NCBI GenBank assembly: GCA_964629225.1
Contig: CAZVQC010000004.1
Location: forward strand, 41,103-105,102
Direction of reading: 5' to 3'
Source: RUG14199 sp964629225
Lineage (GTDB): Bacteria; Bacillota; Clostridia; Oscillospirales; CAG-272
Length of the DNA: 64,000 nt
Of this stretch, positions 52,307-60,965 are shown one piece after another. A model generated the notes under the pieces. That model was not told where the DNA came from. It saw nothing but the letters and a program-made list of their open reading frames with translations, and made no database searches. A program made the translations under genes and the position numbers. Position 1 is the stretch's first letter; every line of letters starts with the position of its first letter.

Positions 52307-53332
52307 TCAACAACCCTTGATATCGATCTTATATCCTGTCAATTTTGCCGCAAGCCTTGCATTTTGTCCCACCTTACCGATGGCAAGGGAGAGTTGGTCA
52401 TTTGCGACAAGGATCTTTGCGCTCTTTTCGTTTTCAAGCTCCACCGAGATGACCTCTGCGGGAGAAAGTGCCGCCGCAATGAAGGTGGCGGGATCTTCGG
52501 AGTACTCGATGATGTCGATCTTCTCGCCGTTCAATTCGTCAAGGATGTTTCCGATCCTCATTCCGTGATTACCGATACAAGCGCCGACTGCGTCAACGTC
52601 CTCGTCCTTCGACCATACGGCGATCTTCGTGCGGCTTCCCGCTTCTCTTGCCACGCTCTTTATGAGAACGGTTCCGTCTTCGATCTCCGGTACTTCAAGT
52701 TCGAAAAGTCTCTTGACGAGTCCCGGATGAGTTCTTGACAGAGTGACGAGAGGTCCGTCCTGACCTTCTCTTTTCACCTCGGTGATGAAGACCTTGATCT
52801 TGTCGCCCACCTCGTAGGTCTCTCCGGGGATCTGCTCGTTCTTGATAAGAACAGCCTCGCTTGTTCCCGTGTCGATCACGATGGCGCCGGTGTCGTCTGC
52901 GGACTTGGTAACGGTGGCGGTGACGACCTCCTCGCGCTTCTTCTCGTAGTCCTTGATCATGTTCTGCGTCTCGGCCTCTCTGATGCCTTGGATTATCACC
53001 TGCTTTGCGGCGAGGGCGCTGAGTCTGCCGAAGCTCTTCGTCTTTATCTCCGTCTCGACCACTCCGCCGAGGACGTGCTTTTTGGAAATTGCTTTCGCTT
53101 CTTCAAGGCTGATCTCCGTTTCGGGATCGGTCACCTCTTCCACGATGTTTTTCTGCTTGAATACCTTGACGTCCTTCTTGACCGGGTCAAGAACGATGCG
53201 AACGTTTTCCGAATCGTGCTCCTTCTTGAAGGCACTCTTGAGTGCCGCCGCTACTTTTTCGAGCATATAGTCCTTGGGGATGCCCTTGGTCCTTTCAAGT
53301 TCGTCAAGAGCGTCAAAAAATTCCTTGTTCAT
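52307..53332 (-). CDS. nusA: Transcription termination/antitermination factor NusA
   Basis: RNA-polymerase-bound factor controlling pausing and termination. The 341 aa start at ATG 53332 (MNKEFFDALDEL). Order: NusA N-terminal domain (about 1-125), S1 domain (ETYEVGDKIKVFI region), then two KH domains with EVPEIEDGTV, DAVGACIGNHGMRI and VANDQLSLAIGKVGQNARLAA. It is the short Firmicute type without the acidic repeats of E. coli. Ribosome-site spacing is long (AAGG 13 bp upstream). Second gene of the rimP operon. Confidence 0.97.
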   Translation of the reverse strand: MNKEFFDALDELERTKGIPKDYMLEKVAAALKSAFKKEHDSENVRIVLDPVKKDVKVFKQKNIVEEVTDPETEISLEEAKAISKKHVLGGVVETEIKTKSFGRLSALAAKQVIIQGIREAETQNMIKDYEKKREEVVTATVTKSADDTGAIVIDTGTSEAVLIKNEQIPGETYEVGDKIKVFITEVKREGQDGPLVTLSRTHPGLVKRLFELEVPEIEDGTVLIKSVAREAGSRTKIAVWSKDEDVDAVGACIGNHGMRIGNILDELNGEKIDIIEYSEDPATFIAAALSPAEVISVELENEKSAKILVANDQLSLAIGKVGQNARLAAKLTGYKIDIKGC

Positions 53333-53405
53333 TTGAAATGTAACCTTCCGTATTTTGTATTTTTGTGTTGTATCTCTTCTTACGTCACCGCACCGGAACA
53401 AGACC

Positions 53406-53891
53406 TCAGCCCAAAGAGCTCCAGTCAAATACCGTGTTTATCTTTGCGATGGCTTTCTTTTCGATCTCGTATGCGTCATTTCCGGACACGATGACGATCC
53501 TGTCATCGTAATTGTCGTTGAGAATTCCTTTTACCGACTTCTGCCCGTTGTAGGCGGTGAACAGTTTTGCCTCCACCTCAACGCCGAGGCAGTAGTCAAA
53601 GTGTTCGTTTCTCGTCAGCGTTCTCTCTACGCCGGGGGAGGAGACCTCAAGCCGGTACGAACCTTCTATCGGGTCGGCGGAATCAAGGATCGGGTCGATG
53701 GCGCGGTGCATCTTTTCACAGTCGTCGATGCCGATGCCGTTTTCCGAGTCGATGGTGATACGGAGCACGTTTTCCGCACCCTCCTTAACGTATTCCACGT
53801 CCCAGAGAACATATCCGAATTCCTCCGCCAAGGGCTCTGCCAATTCTCTGACGGCCGAAGCGGTATTTTTCTTTCTTCCCTTTTGCTCCAT
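53406..53891 (-). CDS. rimP: Ribosome maturation factor RimP
   Basis: Assists 30S assembly. The 161 aa contain LWDVEYVKEG, ENVLRITID, the GIDDCEKMHRAIDPIL stretch and LEVSSPGVERTL, all family landmarks. Start ATG 53891 after AAAGGAG. First gene of the conserved rimP-nusA-ylxR-ylxQ-infB operon; the promoter and a leader hairpin lie upstream. Confidence 0.96.
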   Translation of the reverse strand: MEQKGRKKNTASAVRELAEPLAEEFGYVLWDVEYVKEGAENVLRITIDSENGIGIDDCEKMHRAIDPILDSADPIEGSYRLEVSSPGVERTLTRNEHFDYCLGVEVEAKLFTAYNGQKSVKGILNDNYDDRIVIVSGNDAYEIEKKAIAKINTVFDWSSLG

Positions 53892-53933
53892 AGTCTCCTT
53901 TCCGCCGCATGATGCAGCCTTGTAATCTAATAA

Positions 53934-53957
53934 GAGAGAGGGCGTCGACCCTCTCTC
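53934..53957. repeat. Leader hairpin of the rimP operon
   Basis: GAGAGAGGG and CCCTCTCTC arms around CGTCGA, between the promoter and rimP. No strong T run follows on the minus strand, so it is a leader structure rather than a good terminator; NusA-linked attenuation is conceivable. Confidence 0.6.
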
Positions 53958-53986
53958 CTTCTACTTACCATAATTCTTACTTTAAC

Positions 53987-54015
53987 ATTATATCACGCCG
54001 GATTGCGCTTTTCAA
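53987..54015 (-). promoter_or_regulatory. Promoter of the rimP-nusA-infB operon
   Basis: Minus-strand TTGAAA (54010-54015), 17-bp spacer, TATAAT (53987-53992). Confidence 0.82.
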
Positions 54016-54076
54016 GGGGTTGGAAACATAAAACACTATTTTCGTCACCTTGCAAAAGCAACTGTACCGCGGAGAG

Positions 54077-54580
54077 TCACTCCTTTGTGAACATTGCTTC
54101 AATTTTTGTCACATATACTCGGTGAAAGTCCCCGCCGGGATAGTGTGAGAGCATTTTCTCATCGATGAAGCAGTCTTTTTTCAGCATGTCGGAATAGAGC
54201 TTCCGACAAACGAGAACGCATTTTGCTTCTTCTATTGCGGGGGTGTCCTCAAGGAATGTAACGTGAAAGCCCACGTTGGTTATCTTGTCCTCGTCTCTGC
54301 CGCTTTTCGTGCCGAGATAAGAAAGTTCGCTTTTGTACTCTCCGCCGAAGAAGGAAAGAGTCATCATGTCCGCATCCTCGGTAAAACCGTAGGTGAACCT
54401 CTGCGGTCGGATAAAAACGAATGCCACCGGCTCGTTCCAAAGCTTTCCGATACCGCCCCAGGAAGCCGTCATGGTGTTGACAGCACCGTTTTTCTCCGCA
54501 GTGACCAGCATCCAATCTTTCCCGATCGCATCAAAGGTGTTGTACGGAAACTCGCTCAGCTCTTTTTTTACAAATCCCAT
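54077..54580 (-). CDS. Flavin reductase-like FMN-binding protein
   Basis: A 167-aa protein of the flavin-reductase-like split-barrel family, with NTMTASWGGIGKLWNEPVAF, a typical FMN-binding segment, followed by RPQRFTYGF. Such proteins move electrons from NAD(P)H or ferredoxin to flavins or act as small redox enzymes; substrate unknown. Promoter at 54610-54638 is a perfect consensus and CCGGAGG precedes the ATG. It stands alone, divergent from the amidase. Confidence 0.85.
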   Translation of the reverse strand: MGFVKKELSEFPYNTFDAIGKDWMLVTAEKNGAVNTMTASWGGIGKLWNEPVAFVFIRPQRFTYGFTEDADMMTLSFFGGEYKSELSYLGTKSGRDEDKITNVGFHVTFLEDTPAIEEAKCVLVCRKLYSDMLKKDCFIDEKMLSHYPGGDFHRVYVTKIEAMFTKE

Positions 54581-54609
54581 CTCGTCCTCCGGGTAATTAT
54601 TTCGGTATC

Positions 54610-54638
54610 ATTATATTCTGTTTTTTATCCCCTGTCAA
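54610..54638 (-). promoter_or_regulatory. Consensus promoter of the flavin reductase gene
   Basis: Minus-strand TTGACA (54633-54638), 17-bp spacer, TATAAT (54610-54615); both hexamers match consensus exactly. Confidence 0.9.
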
Positions 54639-54675
54639 CTCTCTTCAAAAAAAGCCGGTAACTTTTCTCACGCTA

Positions 54676-54704
54676 TTGAATTCGTCTCTCGAATGTGATA
54701 AAAT
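54676..54704 (+). promoter_or_regulatory. Promoter of the amidase gene
   Basis: TTGAAT (54676-54681), 17-bp spacer, TAAAAT (54699-54704), 31 bp before the start. Confidence 0.72.
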
Positions 54705-54735
54705 CAAACAAGAAAAGACAGGAAAGGACATCGGT

Positions 54736-55470
54736 ATGAAAAAAATTGAAAAAGCCCTTCGCAGATTACCCTTTGAGTGGAGGCTTGCGATAACGGTCAT
54801 CCTGACTGCCGTTCTTTGCGTCTCCTTCTTCTTTTTCGGCAGAAGCTGCGGTATGAGGACGGCATCGGGGGTAAGAGATGCGCTGTCGGCGGGGGAGGAT
54901 AACGGCGAGATCGGCGTGATCCTCAAGGAGGAAGCAAGGTGGGACATTCCCGACTACGTGGACTACGATCCTCTTGTTTTGAATGAGTACTCAAGGCCGG
55001 GAACGGAACTCAAGACGGTGAACGGAGTGGTGGTACATTACGTTGCAAATCCCGGTACCACCGCAGAGCAGAACAGATCCTACTTCAACAATCTTGCCAA
55101 GACTCACGAGACCTACGCAAGCAGTCACTTTCTGATCGGACTTGAGGGTGAGGTCGTTCAGTTGATGCCTCTGGACGAAGTAGCCTACTGCTCCAATAAG
55201 AGGAACGAGGATACGGTGTCGGTGGAGTGCTGTCATCCGGACGAGGACGGCAAGTTCAATGACGAAACGTACGAAAGCCTCATAACGCTCCTTGCGGATC
55301 TTTGCAAGAACTACTCGCTGGATCCCACCACCGACATAATCAGGCACTATGACGTCTCCGGCAAGATGTGCCCCATCTATTACGTTGAGCACGAGGATGC
55401 ATGGGAGATGCTCCTCGGTGACGTTTCGGAAAAACTCGGCGCAAGCGCATCCGACACTTCGGAAAAATAA
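54736..55470 (+). CDS. Membrane-anchored N-acetylmuramoyl-L-alanine amidase (Amidase_2/PGRP fold)
   Basis: A 244-aa peptidoglycan hydrolase that cleaves the MurNAc-L-Ala bond. One N-terminal membrane helix (about 17-36) anchors the enzyme outside the membrane. Catalytic domain: VVVHYVANP with zinc ligand His101, SSHFLIG, and RHYDVSGKMCPIYY with His204 and Cys212 as the other ligands. Start ATG 54736 (MKKIEKALRR) after AAAGGA. Related to CwlA/XlyA-type amidases. It faces the LytM-domain gene, with a terminator between them. Confidence 0.92.
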   Translation: MKKIEKALRRLPFEWRLAITVILTAVLCVSFFFFGRSCGMRTASGVRDALSAGEDNGEIGVILKEEARWDIPDYVDYDPLVLNEYSRPGTELKTVNGVVVHYVANPGTTAEQNRSYFNNLAKTHETYASSHFLIGLEGEVVQLMPLDEVAYCSNKRNEDTVSVECCHPDEDGKFNDETYESLITLLADLCKNYSLDPTTDIIRHYDVSGKMCPIYYVEHEDAWEMLLGDVSEKLGASASDTSEK

Positions 55471-55474
55471 GCGG

Positions 55475-55503
55475 AAAAAGAACGCAGGCAACGGCCTGCG
55501 TTC
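55475..55503. terminator. Terminator between the amidase and LytM genes
   Basis: GAACGCAGGC and GCCTGCGTTC arms around AACG; the A run on one side gives a U tail mainly on the minus strand. Confidence 0.8.
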
Positions 55504-55536
55504 AATATTCGCTTGTTGAGTTCGGCTTTTTAAAAC

Positions 55537-57183
55537 TCAGCCCTTGTAGAGCGGAATGCCCTTCCAATCGCCGTCAATCCAAGTAGCGTAGGGACACACG
55601 GGCGTTGTGCCCACATACATACCGAAGTAGACGCCTGCTTGGTTCGCAAATCCGGTGCTTCCGCACTTTCCGACCACGCCGCCGAGGGCGACTTCGTCAC
55701 CTACCTTGACGGTGGCGGATGAGAGGTGACCGTAGACTGTCTTAAGACCCCATCCGTGCTCTATTATCACTATGTTTCCTGTGATGTCGGTGCTTCCCAC
55801 GTAGACTACGATGCCTGCGGCGGTAGCCTTGACATCGGTGCCCTCTGCGGCTTTGTATTCAACACCTTCCTGACGGAACACCGCTTGGGTTCCGGAGATC
55901 GTGTAGGATCTGCCGTAGTAACGGTTGATGGCGTTGTCCTCAAACACCTTTGTGAAGGCGGTAGTGTCGTCAAAATACTTCACGTCCGATCCGGATGTAA
56001 AGATGCTTATCAAAGCATCGGATGCGGCGTTCTTGTTAATGTCGGAATAAAGTGCCGCCTTGTCGGCTGCGGCTTTGTACTCCGAGGCTCTGTAGGTCTT
56101 GGGGTTGACCTTCAGTGAAAGGTCCTTTGTAACTCCGCCGTAAGTAAGACTGAACTTTTGGTCTCCACCTACGGATGTGAGACTGATGGGAACGAAGGCA
56201 CGGACGTAGTCTCCGTCCTTGTAGAACGTGGGCGTGAAGCCCACTTCGGGTTCACTTTTGAATGATATCTTCGACAGGTCACTGACGTTCTTGCCGGTGA
56301 CACAGACGAATTCTCCCGCATTGACGGAATCCACGGAAAGGTAGAACTCGGCAGGAGCGCTGACGTTGAGAACGAAGGAATAGGATACCTCACCCCAGTT
56401 TTCTCTGTCACTGCTTTCATCCCATTTTGCGGTAACATCGACGTTGAAGGTCTCGCCGCCGGTCAAAGAACCATAGGAAAGATCCTTGTAAGCACCCTCG
56501 TAGACCGTGTTTCCCGTCGCCGCATCCTTAAGGACGATACTGAAAAGATCCGGCTCAACGGAAAAGTCCATCGCAATGGAGCCCTCCGCCGCATATGCCA
56601 GCTTTTCGGATGTGATGAAGGCGCCTGTCTCGGCGGTCATCTCATTGCCGTCGATATCTTTGTACTTCCAGAGTGCCGCCTTCGGCTTCACTCCGCTCTG
56701 CTCTCCGAGAAGGGTGAGCGTGGGAAGTTCCGATGCGGGATAGAGACTTGCGGCAAAAGCAGTCTTCAAAAAGTTCTTTGCATCGGATTCGGATATCTTG
56801 TATGCACGGCCGTCGCCGTTCATATAATATGATTCGGTACCGGTCAAGTCGAAGTAGTACTGAAACGCAGTCTCGGTACTGCCGTTGGACATGGTGACAA
56901 GATAGAAGGACTGAGTGCGCAGAGGCTCCGGAAGTTCCCCTGCCTCGATCGCATTGTCGTTGATATTGAGGAAGAGCTGGATCATAGCGGCGCCCGTCGC
57001 TTCCTCCCTGTGCAAAACGTAGCTCGTTCCGTTGAGATCCGCTACCGTGATGGATGCCACGGTCTTTGCGGTGGCGGGGCCGTCCTTTTCTCTGTTGTAA
57101 TTCACGAACATTACAAGGGTGGGGACGAACACCGCTATTGCGAGAACAATGAGAAGCAGTCTGTTTTTAATGACTTTGTTCAT
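55537..57183 (-). CDS. Membrane-anchored LytM/M23-domain protein without zinc ligands
   Basis: A 548-aa exported protein: N-terminal helix (about 7-25), a large extracytoplasmic region (about 35-410) that may hold Ig-like segments (PTFYKDGDYVRAFVPISL), and a C-terminal LytM domain (about 435-540). In active LytM the zinc is held by His-x3-Asp and His-x-His; here those positions are Gln438, Glu442, and Gly517/Tyr519, while the catalytic-site His486 (VYGHLS) stays. The fold is recognisable from AAEGTDVKATAAGIVVYVG and VKVGDEVALGGVVGKCGSTG. It is therefore probably not a hydrolase but a binding or scaffold protein, like degenerate SpoIIQ of Bacillus; a sporulation role is inference only. Start ATG 57183 after AAAGG. 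Confidence 0.85.
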   Translation of the reverse strand: MNKVIKNRLLLIVLAIAVFVPTLVMFVNYNREKDGPATAKTVASITVADLNGTSYVLHREEATGAAMIQLFLNINDNAIEAGELPEPLRTQSFYLVTMSNGSTETAFQYYFDLTGTESYYMNGDGRAYKISESDAKNFLKTAFAASLYPASELPTLTLLGEQSGVKPKAALWKYKDIDGNEMTAETGAFITSEKLAYAAEGSIAMDFSVEPDLFSIVLKDAATGNTVYEGAYKDLSYGSLTGGETFNVDVTAKWDESSDRENWGEVSYSFVLNVSAPAEFYLSVDSVNAGEFVCVTGKNVSDLSKISFKSEPEVGFTPTFYKDGDYVRAFVPISLTSVGGDQKFSLTYGGVTKDLSLKVNPKTYRASEYKAAADKAALYSDINKNAASDALISIFTSGSDVKYFDDTTAFTKVFEDNAINRYYGRSYTISGTQAVFRQEGVEYKAAEGTDVKATAAGIVVYVGSTDITGNIVIIEHGWGLKTVYGHLSSATVKVGDEVALGGVVGKCGSTGFANQAGVYFGMYVGTTPVCPYATWIDGDWKGIPLYKG

Positions 57184-57274
57184 AGCGTGCCTTTCTCTCA
57201 TTTCTGTTTGATGATCCGATCGACGGACGGCTGAAAAAGCACAGCCGGCTCGCACAATGACCGAATTTTATATT

Positions 57275-57303
57275 ATTGTACAATATTTTTCCGCCGAAAT
57301 CAA
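57275..57303 (-). promoter_or_regulatory. Promoter of the LytM-domain gene
   Basis: Minus-strand TTGATT (57298-57303), 17-bp spacer, TACAAT (57275-57280), about 92 bp before the start. Confidence 0.7.
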
Positions 57304-57427
57304 GTCTTAGTATGAAAATGACTTGAAAGGCGGTGCCCAAAGGGGCCTTTTATTGCTTTTTTTACTGATTTTTCCGCGAATGACCGAAAAAGTCTTCGCC
57401 GTTTTCCGAAACAGAGGTGTTTAGATC

Positions 57428-58180
57428 TTGAAGAATAATACCGTTTTTATCATTTCGGCAGTTATTGCCGCCGTTACACTGCTATCCTCCTGCGGTCTTT
57501 GCGGTGGAACGGTGCAACAGGGGGATACCCCGGTGAACACGTGGGAGGACACGTCCGATATCCAAACAGAGGCGCCGTGTGAGTCGGATACGGAGAGTGA
57601 GGAGCCGGCAGATACCGAGAGGGTCTCGGAGAATGAAGGGTCTCTTTTCATCGGAGATTCAAGGACCATAGGTCTTCTTGAGTACGGAGACCTTGAGGGT
57701 GACTTTTTTGCCACCGTGGGAATGAGTGTCTACAATATCCTCGGTGCGAAGGTCTCGGTTGACGGGGAGGACGTGTCACTTGAGGAGGTGCTTGCTCGGA
57801 AAAACTACGAGAGCATCTACGTGATGCTGGGCATCAACGAGCTCGGTTACGACCTTGACCATACGGTGAAAAAATACGCAGGGCTTCTTGACTTCATAAG
57901 AGAAAAACAGGACGACCCCACGATCTATGTGGAGGCAAATCTCCATATTACAAAAAAACTTTCGGATGCGGACGGCTACCTTTCGAATCCCGCACTTGAT
58001 ACTTTGAACGGCAGGCTTATGGAACTTGCAGACGGAGAGCGTACGGTTTTTATCGATGCAAATCCACTTTTCGATGACGGAAACGGTGCCCTTGACCCGA
58101 CAAAGGCAGCGGATGACGTTCATCTCTTCGCAGGATACTACTCCGAGTGGGGACAGTGGATAAAAGACGGGGCTTACTGA
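57428..58180 (+). CDS. SGNH-hydrolase lipoprotein
   Basis: A 250-aa surface lipoprotein esterase. The lipobox LLSSC gives lipidated Cys22, then an acidic Thr/Glu/Asp linker to about 70. The SGNH domain has FIGDSRTIGL (nucleophile Ser78), GINELG with Asn137 (block III), and DDVH (catalytic Asp229 and His232). The start codon is TTG 57428 after AGAGGTG. It is divergent from the LytM gene, sharing a 244-bp gap. A deacetylase or other esterase acting on cell-wall glycans or polysaccharides is plausible, but unproved. Confidence 0.87.
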   Translation: MKNNTVFIISAVIAAVTLLSSCGLCGGTVQQGDTPVNTWEDTSDIQTEAPCESDTESEEPADTERVSENEGSLFIGDSRTIGLLEYGDLEGDFFATVGMSVYNILGAKVSVDGEDVSLEEVLARKNYESIYVMLGINELGYDLDHTVKKYAGLLDFIREKQDDPTIYVEANLHITKKLSDADGYLSNPALDTLNGRLMELADGERTVFIDANPLFDDGNGALDPTKAADDVHLFAGYYSEWGQWIKDGAY

Positions 58181-58190
58181 ACCCGTGCTC

Positions 58191-58219
58191 TTGACAGAAG
58201 CGCCCGTTTGTGGTAAAAT
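58191..58219 (+). promoter_or_regulatory. Promoter of the metal riboswitch/CDF transcript
   Basis: TTGACA (58191-58196), 17-bp spacer, TAAAAT (58214-58219), starting just after the SGNH gene stop. Confidence 0.85.
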
Positions 58220-58233
58220 CGACAAAAAGAAGA

Positions 58234-58304
58234 TCAGGCGACAGCCGGGCCCTACGGCAACAGATAAGAGCATCTGTGGGATACGAAAAGTTCCCCGGAT
58301 GCTC
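58234..58304 (+). promoter_or_regulatory. NiCo (czcD-type) riboswitch
   Basis: A compact leader with three stem-loops and a closing region, consistent with the four-way junction of NiCo riboswitches: GGCGACAGC and GCCG/CGGC (P2), GGCAAC, CAGAT/ATCTG (P3, 58261-58276), GTGGGA, GGGA/TTCCC (P4), then CCCCGG. It lies directly before a cation-diffusion exporter, the typical target. The terminator's 5' arm falls inside P3, so ligand binding would block termination (an ON switch). I assign it from the conserved words and gene context; covariance was not tested. Confidence 0.75.
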
Positions 58305-58308
58305 TTTT
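58268..58308 (+). terminator. Terminator overlapping the NiCo riboswitch
   Basis: GAGCATC (58268-58274) and GATGCTC (58298-58304) arms followed by TTTT; mutually exclusive with the P3 helix of the aptamer. Confidence 0.75.
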
Positions 58309-58349
58309 AAGAGCCGCAGTGTGAAATGCCGGACTTGAACGGAGGTATC

Positions 58350-59225
58350 ATGGAATCATCGGAGCTTAAGAAAACAGTCTACAAAGTCTCGGTCAATACC
58401 GTGATCGTCAACGTAGTGCTGTCTCTATTCAAATTCATAGCAGGTATCATTGCATCCTCCGGAGCGATGATATCCGATGCGGTCCACTCCGCATCGGACG
58501 TCTTCAGCACCTTCATCGTCATGATAGGAGCGAAGATGTCGAGCAAAAAGCCCGATCCGGAGCACCCATACGGACACGAGAGATTTGAATGCGTCTCCGC
58601 CATCCTTCTGGCGGCGGTGCTTTGTGTGACCGGTGTTGCCATCGGGTACGGCGGCGTTATGAAGATATTGTCCCCCACGGAGGCGCTGCCCGTTCCGGGA
58701 ACGCTTGCCCTCATTGCGGCGGCGGTGTCGGTGGTAGTCAAGGAGGGGATGTTCCACTACACGAAGAGTGCGGCGAAAAAAGTCAACTCCGGGGCTTTGA
58801 TGGCAGATGCATGGCATCACAGAAGCGATGCCTTCTCCTCGGTAGGCAGCTTTATCGGTATCCTCGGCGCCCGTCTGGGGCTGAAGATACTCGACCCCAT
58901 TGCAAGCGTTGTCATCTGCCTCCTCATAGTAAAAGCCTCTTACGACATCTTCAAGGACTCAATTGATAAGATGACCGACAGATCCTGCGACAGGGAGACT
59001 GTGGAAAAACTGCGGAAGATAATACTGTCGGTGGAGGGAGTTATCACCGTGGACATGATAAAGACCAGGCTCTTCGGTAACCGCATCTACGTGGACGTGG
59101 AGATCGGAGCAAAGGGAGAGATCACGCTGGAAGAAGCCCACGGCATAGCGGAGAGGGCCCATGATGCCATCGAAGCCTTCTCTCCCGATATCAAGCACTG
59201 TATGGTCCACGTCAACCCGAAATGA
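58350..59225 (+). CDS. Cation diffusion facilitator (CDF) metal exporter
   Basis: A 291-aa proton-coupled antiporter exporting divalent metals. Six membrane helices with the metal site formed by HSASD (His46/Asp50) in helix II and HHRSD (His156/157, Asp160) in helix V, as in YiiP, followed by a cytoplasmic C-terminal domain. The conserved HPYGHERFE lies after helix II. Start ATG 58350 (MESSELKKTV) after GGAGG. The riboswitch upstream points to cobalt/nickel tolerance, by inference. The GH20 gene follows by 19 bp. Confidence 0.94.
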   Translation: MESSELKKTVYKVSVNTVIVNVVLSLFKFIAGIIASSGAMISDAVHSASDVFSTFIVMIGAKMSSKKPDPEHPYGHERFECVSAILLAAVLCVTGVAIGYGGVMKILSPTEALPVPGTLALIAAAVSVVVKEGMFHYTKSAAKKVNSGALMADAWHHRSDAFSSVGSFIGILGARLGLKILDPIASVVICLLIVKASYDIFKDSIDKMTDRSCDRETVEKLRKIILSVEGVITVDMIKTRLFGNRIYVDVEIGAKGEITLEEAHGIAERAHDAIEAFSPDIKHCMVHVNPK

Positions 59226-59244
59226 ATTCCGAAAGGAGATCAAA

Positions 59245-60765
59245 ATGAAAAAGATAAATACCGTTCCGCTTCCGAAGAATCTTGATGAACGAGGAGGAGA
59301 GACCCTTCTGTCTCTCTTTTATCTCTGCCGCGATCCCGCATTCTTCGGTGCGGCAAACGCTTTTTCCGACACGGTGGATAGACTGATAGGTCTTGCCCTC
59401 GCTCCCTTTGATGAAACGGATGGGGAAAAGAGACTTTTTACCCCTTTGACCGAGGGAAACGGTAATGAAGTCTCCGCCGATACAAAATCGTCCCGCCCGA
59501 ATATCTTCATGATAAAAAAGGGCAGGGACATGAAAAAGGGAGCCTTCATTGTGGATATCGATCGGGACTGCACCGTGATAGCAGGTGACAGAGAGGGTCT
59601 GTGGGGCGCGTTTTCTTTCGTTTTGCAGGCACTTGAGCGCACCTGCGACAAATATATCAGGCTGCCTCGCTGTCGGGCGGAAAACGCCCCGGATCACGCC
59701 TTCAGAGCGCTTATGGTGGACGTGGCGAGAAAGTTTCACCCCGTTGACTGCCTTTTCAGGTACGTTGATGCGGCAGCGCTGTGCGGTATCGACCGCCTCG
59801 TTATCCATTTCACCGACGATGAGAGCTTCACTCTCCCCTCAAACGCTTTTCCGGATCTTTGCACCAAAGGGCGCTGTTATTCAAGAGATTCTCTTTTGGC
59901 TCTCGGTGAGTATGCCGCCGACAGGGGAGTTATGATAGTGCCTGAGGTGGATATGCCGGGTCATTCCGCTCGGTTCAACCTGAAATATCCCGACGTCTTC
60001 GGCAGTTGCGGCATCATCGACGCATCGAACGTCGCCTTTGAAGGCCTCAAAAAGATACTCCGTGAGGTCGCGGAGCTGTTCCCTTTGTCCGACTACATCC
60101 ATATCGGCGGTGATGAGGCGGTGCTCGGCCGTTGGCTCGACTCTGATTCGACCTTGGAATACATGGAGAAAAACGGCATCGGGGACGTGACGGAGCTCTA
60201 CGCCCGCTACGTGGGGCAGATGGCGAATTTCGTTCTGTCCCTCGGTAAGACCCCCATCGTATGGGAGGGCTTCAATGAAAAGTACAATGACTTAGTTCCG
60301 AAAGAGACCCTCGTCATTGCGTGGGAGAGTCACTATCAGATAGCACCGAGGCTTGTAGATGGTGGCTTCCACATACTCAATGCCTCATGGAAGCCGCTTT
60401 ATGTTCTCGCTCCCTGGCAGATGTGGAGGCCGGATGAGATACTGTCGGATTGGGACACCTGCAAATGGGATCATTGGTGGGAGGGATCTGCCGCCTTCAA
60501 GGAGCCCATTACCGTGGCAAAGGAAGCCCCCGTTGAGGGAGCGATGCTCTGTGCTTGGGGAGACTACCTTAAGAATTACGAGAGCCCCCGACTCGCATCT
60601 CAGCTTGAATTCCGTTCCGTCATACCAAGACTTCCGGTACTGTCTGAAAAGACGTGGAACAGAGATACCGTCCATACTCCGAGCACCCTTAAGGATGCCA
60701 CGGAGAACTTCATAAAACGCCTTGAGGCGATCCTTTGTGAAAACTCCTTCAGAGGGTACTTTTAG
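59245..60765 (+). CDS. Glycoside hydrolase family 20 beta-N-acetylhexosaminidase
   Basis: Releases terminal GlcNAc/GalNAc from glycans or chitooligosaccharides. The 506 aa start at ATG 59245 (MKKINTVPLP) after AAAGGAG. A beta domain (about 1-145) precedes the TIM barrel, which holds FHPVDCLFRYVDA, HFTDDESFTL, PEVDMPGHSARF and HIGGDEAV with the substrate-assisted catalytic pair Asp290-Glu291. Trp residues in the last third, where the active-site wall lies, are present (LAPWQMWRP, DHWWEG). No signal peptide, so it acts inside the cell on imported sugars. Confidence 0.94.
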   Translation: MKKINTVPLPKNLDERGGETLLSLFYLCRDPAFFGAANAFSDTVDRLIGLALAPFDETDGEKRLFTPLTEGNGNEVSADTKSSRPNIFMIKKGRDMKKGAFIVDIDRDCTVIAGDREGLWGAFSFVLQALERTCDKYIRLPRCRAENAPDHAFRALMVDVARKFHPVDCLFRYVDAAALCGIDRLVIHFTDDESFTLPSNAFPDLCTKGRCYSRDSLLALGEYAADRGVMIVPEVDMPGHSARFNLKYPDVFGSCGIIDASNVAFEGLKKILREVAELFPLSDYIHIGGDEAVLGRWLDSDSTLEYMEKNGIGDVTELYARYVGQMANFVLSLGKTPIVWEGFNEKYNDLVPKETLVIAWESHYQIAPRLVDGGFHILNASWKPLYVLAPWQMWRPDEILSDWDTCKWDHWWEGSAAFKEPITVAKEAPVEGAMLCAWGDYLKNYESPRLASQLEFRSVIPRLPVLSEKTWNRDTVHTPSTLKDATENFIKRLEAILCENSFRGYF

Positions 60766-60893
60766 GACTGTGATACGAAAGAGACCTGTAGCGATACCGG
60801 CTCGAAGCCCGGAGCGGAGAGATCTGTTTTTTGCTTGGCGCAAAGAGTCGGGTCGATATCAAGGCATCAAAGCCGAATGAAAACGAAAACAGA

Positions 60894-60930
60894 AAAAGAG
60901 ACTTGGGACACCGTTCCGAGTCTCTTTTCT
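60894..60930 (+). terminator. Terminator after the GH20 gene
   Basis: AGAGACTTGG and CCGAGTCTCT arms followed by TTTCTCTTT, about 130 bp after the stop. Confidence 0.8.
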
Positions 60931-60965
60931 CTTTCAGCCGTTTTTGCGAAAACCGCCGCTGCCGA

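Noticed and set aside
60766..60893. tRNA-like T-arm near 60800 (GGCTCGAAGCCC)
   Set aside because: No matching acceptor, D or anticodon arms; it is only a chance hairpin.
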